Source: Candidatus Thorarchaeota archaeon SMTZ1-83 (GTDB taxonomy: Archaea > Asgardarchaeota > Thorarchaeia > Thorarchaeales > Thorarchaeaceae). Taken from it: DNA of 13,224 bases. The notes beneath the pieces are model-generated. The model was not told the DNA's origin, ran no database searches, and was given only the letters and a program-made list of their open reading frames with translations. Shown piece after piece: positions 6,689 through 12,117 of this stretch (positions are counted from its first letter, which is position 1; each line of letters begins with the position of its first letter). Both the position numbers and the translations under genes were made by a program. Location of the stretch: assembly GCA_001563325.1 (NCBI GenBank), contig LRSK01000248.1:1-13224 (forward strand). Direction: 5' to 3'.

Positions 6689-8332
6689 TCAATCCTTCAA
6701 CAACTTGGGCACTTGGCTTCGAACCAGGACAAGCTCCACTATCATCACTAGAACCTGAGTGGCCAGACTGATTATGTGATTCCCCGTGAGGATCATTGCT
6801 GCCCCGTAACCCACTAGTGGTACTATTCCGATTAATGCTCCCATGATTGCAGCAAGAAAGGTCATACCAGAGTCTGCCACCACGCTAATGGACACAGCGC
6901 GACCACCACCTCGTTTCCAATAGGTGAAAGCGCCTACAGCTAGTGCGACGGTATATCCACAAGGAATCTGAACCAATGGAATGAGAGGTATCAGAGGTGA
7001 TGTCAATGGAAACAATGACAGGAGAATAGAGATCAATATCATTGATCCCACATAAGGAAACATGGCCATAGCAACCTTGGCATTCAGCATCTTCCTTGAT
7101 CTGATGGGCAGTCCTGCCTGAATTGACGCCCCTTGAGTGTCAAACATCATGACTGAGATAATTGTAATTCCAGCAAAGAAGTTGCCATATTCGACGGAAA
7201 CGAGAGCCGTGAGACTTCGTAATGCCTCCGACTCAGACCAGCCTGCCATCATTGGAAAGAGGAAGACGGCAAGGAATAGCGGGATGATGAATATAAACGA
7301 AGAACCAATATTTCGTGTTGCAAGCTTGAGGTCTTTACTAATGATTGACTTGAGAACCGTTTTTGTACTCAGAGTGACATCACGAAGCTCTAGGGTCCTT
7401 TTCGTTGACACTCCTCCCACGCTGATTTGCTGGAGTGCACTACCTGTTCGCCGGTAAGATATGATTGCCACCCCTGCATACATGACTGAGGCGCCTACAG
7501 CAGCTAGAATGGTGGCATAGGGGAGCCCAAGCCCAAACTGCACTGCAGATGCCAAGAATCCAAACGAGAACGGAAACAATAGCGCTAGAACCGAGGATCC
7601 TTGAGTACCCATTCCAGTAGATAGATCTGCAATGAAATGAATCAAAGAAGGCAGCCAGCTTCCCATACTAAATGCAACGACCATTCCAAGTGCCAGACCC
7701 AAGGATGCTGACACTCTGACCAACGTATTCATTCTGGAACCGTCGACCTGATGAGACTTCTTTCGAAACCATATGGACATCTTTGTTAATGCACCTATCG
7801 AGATGGAAACTGTTGCAGCGCACCCTGCGAGTGCCACGAGAGCAGGACCTGGTCCTATTGCAAGAAGCGTGATGATCGGAAAGATAGTGAGAATCAATAT
7901 TGTTGGCGCGATGAACACCCTGATGAACGCAAGAAGTGACAGCTCATCGAGATCCTTTTTACTTAATGGAAGCGTTGCAGGGAAACTGATTACGTCAGCC
8001 GTGAAGAAACCAGTGGTCACAGATAGATTGAGGAAAATCAACAACACGAAGCTGAGTACGAGGAAAATTGAAAGCCCCACAGCCAAGCGAGTTTGGGGAA
8101 CTCCGATGGAGTCATCTACAAAAGCCATAACTGCCGTTAGGACTGAGAGTGAGAATATGAGAGCAGTTGTTATGAAAGTGCTAAAACGGCTGTTAGACTT
8201 GATACTCCGAGCGATCTTCCCAGGATTCTCTTTCACTCTTGCAAGGTTAGATGGATTCATCTCCAGATAGCCCTTGAACCTCACCTCTGCTGATATGATT
8301 CCTGCAAGTTTCCACCGCTCTGAGAATCTCAC
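6689..8332 (-). CDS. ABC exporter permease, large polytopic subunit
   Basis: This 547-residue integral membrane protein is the partner of the ATPase just upstream. By eye it has about twelve hydrophobic segments, among them 52-72, 82-112, 134-158, 160-186, 205-226, 246-270, 273-293, 343-363, 423-443, 447-470, 486-514 and 518-538. Two short conserved patches, FPATLPLSKKDL (117-128) and IQAGLPIRSRKML (404-416), each sit at a similar place in one half. They suggest that the protein is a fusion or duplication of two ABC-2-type halves, with coupling loops for the ATPase. A cytosolic hydrophilic linker covers about 294-342. It begins with GTG at 8332 in a GTGA overlap with the ATPase stop, and GGGAGG lies 10 nt upstream. 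The ATG at 8260 has a poorly placed ribosome site. The exported substrate is unknown. Confidence 0.82.
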   Translation of the reverse strand: MRFSERWKLAGIISAEVRFKGYLEMNPSNLARVKENPGKIARSIKSNSRFSTFITTALIFSLSVLTAVMAFVDDSIGVPQTRLAVGLSIFLVLSFVLLIFLNLSVTTGFFTADVISFPATLPLSKKDLDELSLLAFIRVFIAPTILILTIFPIITLLAIGPGPALVALAGCAATVSISIGALTKMSIWFRKKSHQVDGSRMNTLVRVSASLGLALGMVVAFSMGSWLPSLIHFIADLSTGMGTQGSSVLALLFPFSFGFLASAVQFGLGLPYATILAAVGASVMYAGVAIISYRRTGSALQQISVGGVSTKRTLELRDVTLSTKTVLKSIISKDLKLATRNIGSSFIFIIPLFLAVFLFPMMAGWSESEALRSLTALVSVEYGNFFAGITIISVMMFDTQGASIQAGLPIRSRKMLNAKVAMAMFPYVGSMILISILLSLFPLTSPLIPLIPLVQIPCGYTVALAVGAFTYWKRGGGRAVSISVVADSGMTFLAAIMGALIGIVPLVGYGAAMILTGNHIISLATQVLVMIVELVLVRSQVPKLLKD

Positions 8333-9111
8333 TTTGCAAGGGCCTCCCTCAGCTGATCAATGCCCTCGCGTACTTCATCCTCTTGTTCAGTTAAGGCGAG
8401 GAAAACATTCTCCAGAGTTGCACCCTCTCTCTGTGAGACATCTCGTAGCTCTTCAAGTGTGCCCACTGCAACTAGTTTGCCCTCGTCAAGGATTCCCACT
8501 CGATCACACATTGCCTCAGCGACTTCCATGATGTGTGTGCTCAGTAAGACGGAGCCTCCATTTTCAGTGTGAATCTTAATGACGTCCTTCATAATCGAAG
8601 CAGTACGGACGTCAAGCCCAGAGAACGGTTCATCTAAAATCAGGAGCTTGGGTTTGTGAAGTAGAGCTGCAATTAGCATGGCTTTCTGCTTATTACCCTG
8701 AGAAAGAGTTACTACCATCGAATCATAATACTTCTCAAAGTCTAGTGCATGTACAAACTCAGCAACTCGCTTGCTTGCTTTCTCTTCTGGAAGTTCTCTT
8801 ACCGAAGCTATGAACTCAAACATCTCTCTGGGTGTCAGAGATTCATAGAGCTGCTGTTCTTCAGGCACATATCCAACAATGCGTTTGACGCCAATAGGAT
8901 CTTCACTGGAACTGATTCCAAAGACCTCTGCTGAGCCAGAGTCTGGATCAAGCAGTCCCATTAGGACTTTGATTGCAGTCGTCTTTCCAGCTCCATTAGG
9001 TCCAAGGATTCCAAATATCTCTCCTTCCTTAACATCGAAGGAAACATCGTTCACAGCGACGAGGTTGCCATATGATTTCACCAAATTTACAATCTTTACT
9101 GCTTCTGACAT
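8329..9111 (-). CDS. ABC transporter ATP-binding protein
   Basis: This 260-residue nucleotide-binding subunit powers the exporter whose permease overlaps its end. It shows Walker A GPNGAGKTT (37-45), a Q-loop region GYVPEEQQLY (80-89, in which glutamate stands where many ABC proteins have glutamine), signature LSQGN (136-140), Walker B LLILDEP (156-162), D-loop SGLD (164-167) and switch histidine H193. The order and the C-terminal ATLENVFLALT are typical of ABC-2-type exporters of the CcmA/NatA kind. I start it at the ATG at 9111, because GGAGA (9121-9125) lies 9 nt upstream and the ABC fold begins at once. A start at 9147 would overlap the regulator gene by 32 nt. It is the middle gene of a three-gene unit: regulator, ATPase, permease. 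Confidence 0.94.
   Translation of the reverse strand: MSEAVKIVNLVKSYGNLVAVNDVSFDVKEGEIFGILGPNGAGKTTAIKVLMGLLDPDSGSAEVFGISSSEDPIGVKRIVGYVPEEQQLYESLTPREMFEFIASVRELPEEKASKRVAEFVHALDFEKYYDSMVVTLSQGNKQKAMLIAALLHKPKLLILDEPFSGLDVRTASIMKDVIKIHTENGGSVLLSTHIMEVAEAMCDRVGILDEGKLVAVGTLEELRDVSQREGATLENVFLALTEQEDEVREGIDQLREALAK
8343..8348 (-). promoter_or_regulatory. Shine-Dalgarno supporting the GTG start of the large permease
   Basis: GGGAGG lies inside the end of the ATPase gene, 10 nt before the GTG at 8332. With the GTGA stop-start overlap it favours translational coupling and decides between GTG 8332 and the internal ATG at 8260. Confidence 0.45.
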
Positions 9112-9115
9112 TTCA

Positions 9116-9568
9116 TTATCTCTCCAAACTTGTCTTTGACTGGCCATTATCTCTTAGTCGGACTCTGCGTTTGATGAATGTCCAATAGCTATAGAACACA
9201 ATCCAAGCAGTCCATACGCCAAACACAATGAGAATTGCCCAATGCTGGATGGTCAGAAACAAGTACACATTCATCACGATATACATACCCATGTTGATGA
9301 AGTACGCTCTTCGTTGCCATCCATATCTCGAAACAACATCAATTGCTTGAACAGCAGCAAAGCCCCGGTCATTCAGAACATACAATCCTTCCGCATTGGT
9401 AGTGACTATGCTTGACATCTTCTTCAAATGGAAATCCAGCAGACCGCTGCTATCTATCTTCAGCTTGCGTTTCAGGTCTGCAAAGCCTCTAGGACCCTTA
9501 GCTAGTTCTCTTAAGATTTCTACTCTCATTGGGTGGGAGATTGCATCAAACACTTCATCCGAGTTCAT
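9116..9568 (-). CDS. Winged-helix transcriptional regulator with two membrane helices
   Basis: This 150-residue protein joins an ArsR-like winged helix (about residues 1-75) to two hydrophobic segments (about 88-107 and 109-131) and a basic, hydrophilic tail. The DNA-binding part includes FDAISHPMRVEILREL (helices 1-2), GFADLKRKL and the recognition region SSGLLDFHLKKM (40-51), followed by the wing TNAEGLYVLNDRG. This form is common in archaea. No metal-binding cysteines are visible. The regulator is probably held at the membrane, where it could sense the exporter or its substrate. It heads the unit with the ABC ATPase, whose ATG lies 5 nt beyond its stop. A phased set of TTGAC/GTCAA half-sites lies upstream of its promoter, so autoregulation is likely. 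The ATG at 9568 matches the domain start, with GTGAT just upstream. The signal sensed is unknown. Confidence 0.88.
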   Translation of the reverse strand: MNSDEVFDAISHPMRVEILRELAKGPRGFADLKRKLKIDSSGLLDFHLKKMSSIVTTNAEGLYVLNDRGFAAVQAIDVVSRYGWQRRAYFINMGMYIVMNVYLFLTIQHWAILIVFGVWTAWIVFYSYWTFIKRRVRLRDNGQSKTSLER

Positions 9569-9597
9569 TTATCATCACGTATGACTTGGTAAAGTTG

Positions 9598-9606
9598 TAT
9601 ATTATT
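9598..9606 (-). promoter_or_regulatory. TATA-like box for the regulator-ABC unit
   Basis: AATAATATA on the minus strand lies 29 nt before the ATG at 9568, so the predicted transcript start near 9576 leaves only about 8 nt of leader. The candidate operator (9615-9644) begins right behind it, with the presumed TFB recognition element between them. Confidence 0.5.
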
Positions 9607-9614
9607 CTATCAAC

Positions 9615-9644
9615 CTTGACCAGCAAGTCAAGAAACATTGACCA
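9615..9644. promoter_or_regulatory. Candidate operator: phased TTGAC/GTCAA half-sites
   Basis: Three half-sites, TTGAC (9616-9620), GTCAA (9627-9631) and TTGAC (9638-9642), are spaced exactly 11 bp from one to the next. The first two form the perfect inverted repeat CTTGAC-N6-GTCAAG (9615-9632), and the second and third form GTCAA-N6-TTGAC. TTGACCA itself occurs twice, 22 bp apart. The array sits immediately upstream of the TATA-like box of the winged-helix regulator gene, a natural place for that dimeric protein to bind. That the regulator is the binder is inference. Confidence 0.5.
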
Positions 9645-9676
9645 CGCTTGAGCTATTTTTTCATTTGATAATATAA

Positions 9677-9716
9677 CCTAACGGACCAGCGCAAGCATTG
9701 CGTAGATTCCATTAGG
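9677..9716. repeat. 40-bp imperfect palindrome with nested hairpin after the permease stop
   Basis: The arms CCTAACGGA (9677-9685) and TCCATTAGG (9708-9716) are complementary except for one position, which can form a G-U pair in the minus-strand transcript. Inside them CGCAA-GCA-TTGCG (9690-9702) forms a second perfect 5-bp stem. The structure starts 2 nt after the TAA of the broken permease. It could be a 3' hairpin that ends or protects the mRNA, although only a weakly T-rich stretch follows. A protein-binding site is an alternative. Confidence 0.45.
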
Positions 9717-9718
9717 CT

Positions 9719-10306
9719 TTACTTCTCTGATCGTTTGACTACAGATGCTGCTATGCCAAGTACACAATATAACACCAGGATTATCACTGGTATAATCTCA
9801 TCTAGGAGCGTGGCATTGTAGAACGCAACGGCTCTGGCTGCTTCTGCATAATATGTGAGGGGGAAGATGTATGGGATCATGGCAATATATGTTGGCAATT
9901 GGCTTAAGGGGAAAAGAAGCCCGGATAGAAACATCTGGGGTAGGATGAAGACAAGAATGGACTGTATGACCTGCAGTTCATTCCTCATTCGATACGAAAT
10001 TGCAATGGCAAGTGTGACGGATCCCATAGCTAGCAAAACTACCAACGGAATCAGCGTCAAGATGGATGAAAGCAATTGTGGAGAGAGGTATAGCACAACT
10101 GTGCTAATGACTGTTGTCTGAACTAGGAGTACTCCAATGAACGCAATTGAATACCCGAGTACAATCTCGAGATCCGTCAGTGGAGTACATTGCATTCTCT
10201 CAAGAGTGCCTTGTTGCCTCTCTCGTAAGAAGAAGATACCTGGTATTAGGAAACCAAAGAATACGCCCATAAATCCAATAATCGCTGGACCCATAATTTC
10301 GATCAT
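9719..10306 (-). CDS. ABC-2-type permease, C-terminal fragment of a broken gene
   Basis: This piece of at least 195 residues carries the membrane part of an ABC-2-type exporter permease. Five hydrophobic segments lie at about 5-28, 50-73, 86-105, 113-135 and 172-190. FFLRERQQGTLERMQCTPL (25-43) is the typical cytosolic coupling motif between the first two, and FPLSQLPTYIAMIPYIFPLTYY (starting at 132) is the conserved loop before the last helix. The same frame is open further upstream to about 10465, so the ATG at 10306 is only the first internal ATG and not a natural start. The N-terminal helix and the ectodomain are in the piece at 10411-11172, in another frame. Together they make one gene of about 484 codons with a frame change. 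If the break is real, the fragment is probably not functional alone; if it is an assembly error, the permease is intact. Confidence 0.75.
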   Translation of the reverse strand: MIEIMGPAIIGFMGVFFGFLIPGIFFLRERQQGTLERMQCTPLTDLEIVLGYSIAFIGVLLVQTTVISTVVLYLSPQLLSSILTLIPLVVLLAMGSVTLAIAISYRMRNELQVIQSILVFILPQMFLSGLLFPLSQLPTYIAMIPYIFPLTYYAEAARAVAFYNATLLDEIIPVIILVLYCVLGIAASVVKRSEK

Positions 10307-10410
10307 CGAAATTCCAGCTTTTCCATAAATGTATGCAACGCTTACACTGGCTTCACTTTCCCGTCCGAAGGCCTGTGCTATTGAATCGGATAGCGCCTTC
10401 TGAACTGCAG

Positions 10411-10465
10411 CTAATGCTGACGCAGCTTCAGCAGTCTGCCACTGATCGTAGTCGATGTGAAGTCG
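10411..10465 (-). other. Frame-break zone of the ABC-2 permease
   Basis: Both reading frames are open here. The upstream frame (ending GDDFTS...) runs to a TAG at 10411-10413. The downstream frame is open from just after a TGA at 10466-10468 and reads HIDYDQWQTAEAAS before entering the membrane part. The total from 11172 to 9719 is 484 codons plus 2 nt, so the lesion is a loss of 3n+1 nt or a gain of 3n+2 nt. Confidence 0.7.
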
Positions 10466-11172
10466 TCACCTATATAGACGCCCGCTATTGCAGATCGGTT
10501 TTCAAGCGACTGAACAACTGCCTCACGGCTATCACAAGTTATGACTGATACGTTTCCGTTCTCGGACAAGATTTCTTCAAAGATTTCACCTATCGTGGCG
10601 ATGAATCCGATATCTTCATTGACTAAAGAAAGGTTGAATGAGAGATCGAATGGACTGGGCGGAAGTGGTATTGTGAACGTAACGTTACGCTCCATTTGAA
10701 TTCCTCTGCTTCCAAACACTTCACCCGCAGCTTGCGTAGTCACATTTCCTATCACTGCCATTATGAAATTAGCCTCTACTTCACTAGTGACATTGATGTA
10801 CAGGTCGAGAGTGACATTCCCTCCCTTTAGGAGCCCCTCTGTAAGATTGAAAGGCATGAGGAGAACAGCTTGAATTGATTCCCCAAGTTCATCAAAGGCA
10901 TCAGCACGAGACCTTTGAAAGACAGTTACATTTAGATGATCTTCGAATAGGGAGGACATCGTTGTGCCAAGGCTGTTTTCTAGAGGATCATCCTGAACGC
11001 ACACAGCTGTTGGTACGTTCGAAACAGCTCCCGTTAGTATGAATGACCATAAAATTGTAATAAGAAGAGGTGCAATTAGCAAAAGGCCAAGGGTTGGTCG
11101 ATCTCGACGGATCTGGCGGAAGATCCTTCGTATAACAGTGCCAATACGATGAGAGCTGATCTTGCCGCTCAT
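10411..11172 (-). CDS. ABC-2-type permease, N-terminal fragment with sequon-rich ectodomain
   Basis: This 253-residue piece begins with a basic cytosolic start, one membrane helix (about 28-49) and then a long extracytoplasmic domain, the usual layout of ABC-2 permeases (ABC2_membrane_3-like). The ectodomain seems to contain two related copies, about 74-152 and 196-239, the second continuing in the other frame after the break. Nine N-x-S/T sequons lie at N81, 109, 119, 127, 143, 163, 180, 207 and 225, far more than expected, which fits an outside location and archaeal N-glycosylation. The last 13 or so residues before the TAG are probably out-of-frame shadow. The ATG at 11172 overlaps the ATPase stop in ATGA and has GGAGG (11181-11185) 8 nt upstream. 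Together with the fragment 10306-9719 it forms one exporter subunit, now apparently broken. Confidence 0.78.
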   Translation of the reverse strand: MSGKISSHRIGTVIRRIFRQIRRDRPTLGLLLIAPLLITILWSFILTGAVSNVPTAVCVQDDPLENSLGTTMSSLFEDHLNVTVFQRSRADAFDELGESIQAVLLMPFNLTEGLLKGGNVTLDLYINVTSEVEANFIMAVIGNVTTQAAGEVFGSRGIQMERNVTFTIPLPPSPFDLSFNLSLVNEDIGFIATIGEIFEEILSENGNVSVITCDSREAVVQSLENRSAIAGVYIGDDFTSTTISGRLLKLRQH

Positions 11173-12086
11173 TCTTGACCCCTCCTTACATAGTAGGTGA
11201 AAGCCTCTTCTAGGCCTGGTTGTCTTACAACTATGTTTCTTATCTGAAATCTTTCTTTCGATAAGGCCTCGAATATCAGGAATTTCACGTCACCACTAGT
11301 TGCAGTTACAATGAAACGCCTGCCTTTGATTTCAATGGGCGCAATGCTTTCTAGGGCGCTTTTAAGCTGTACAGAATCATCCGGATCTATAATGCCGGAT
11401 ATGGTACTCTCCAGAGGAAGTGAACTAATGAGTTCCTCAGGTGGGCCGTGAGCAAGCAATCTACCGTCAAAGATCATAGCAACGGAGTCACATCTAGTAG
11501 CTTCGTCAAGATAATGCGTTGTCATGAAAATTGTCTTGCCCTCTTTGGCTAATCTATGGAAGTAATCCCAGAATTCCAATCGAAGGTCCGGACTAACACC
11601 AACTGTCGGTTCATCCAAGAATATAACATTGGGATCATGGGCTATTGCGCAGGCAAGGCTCAATCTTTGAACCGTTCCACCACTGAGTACATCGACCGTA
11701 CGATCCAATGATTCAGTTATCTGAGTCAGTTCAGCAGCTTGGGCAATTAACTCATTCCTTTTCTGAGACTCTCTGACACCATAAGCTTTCGCAAAGAAAT
11801 CAAGATTCTCACGTGCAGTCAGATCAGGGTAGAGTGACTTGAGCTGTGTCATGTACCCTGTGCGAGCTCGCTCTTCAGCCGTAAGCAGGTTCGATTGCTT
11901 CTCGCCTATAAAGCAGGTTCCACTTGTTGGTGGCAGAATGCCTACCATCATCCGTACAAGCGTTGTCTTGCCTGCACCATTAGGACCGACCATGCCTAGA
12001 ATTGTTCCTTTGGGAACCTCAATAGTAACATGGTCAACTGCAGTAACTTCCTCAAACTGCTTCGTGACCTCTATGGCTCGGATCAT
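11169..12086 (-). CDS. ABC-2-type exporter ATP-binding protein (drug/DrrA-like)
   Basis: This 305-residue ATPase energises the permease encoded right after it. Visible motifs are Walker A GPNGAGKTT (34-42), Q-loop Q81 in GYMTQLKSLYPDLT, signature LSGGTVQR (134-141), Walker B VIFLDEP (154-160) and switch histidine H191 in TTHYLDEA. The D-loop reads VGVSP where SGLDP is common. A C-terminal extension (about 225-305), ending in GLEEAFTYYV, matches the regulatory tail of DrrA/NodI-type exporters of drugs, lipids or polysaccharides. The ATG at 12086 has GGAGG (12095-12099) 8 nt upstream. It begins 31 nt after the mutS stop, so it may be read from the mutS transcript. The stop overlaps the permease start. 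The ATPase looks intact although its permease is not. Confidence 0.94.
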   Translation of the reverse strand: MIRAIEVTKQFEEVTAVDHVTIEVPKGTILGMVGPNGAGKTTLVRMMVGILPPTSGTCFIGEKQSNLLTAEERARTGYMTQLKSLYPDLTARENLDFFAKAYGVRESQKRNELIAQAAELTQITESLDRTVDVLSGGTVQRLSLACAIAHDPNVIFLDEPTVGVSPDLRLEFWDYFHRLAKEGKTIFMTTHYLDEATRCDSVAMIFDGRLLAHGPPEELISSLPLESTISGIIDPDDSVQLKSALESIAPIEIKGRRFIVTATSGDVKFLIFEALSKERFQIRNIVVRQPGLEEAFTYYVRRGQE

Positions 12087-12117
12087 ATCCTATGCCTCCA
12101 TACGACTTGTTTTCTTC

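Noticed and set aside
9604..9631. A bacterial sigma-70-like promoter on the minus strand (TTGACT, 16 nt, TAGAAT)
   Set aside because: It overlaps the phased TTGAC array, which explains the -35-like match, and the other promoters in the window look archaeal. It would regain weight if the genome proved bacterial.
10411..10465. Programmed ribosomal frameshifting in the permease
   Set aside because: No slippery heptamer or obvious stimulatory structure is visible in the overlap, and residues seem to be missing relative to the first ectodomain copy, which points to a deletion.
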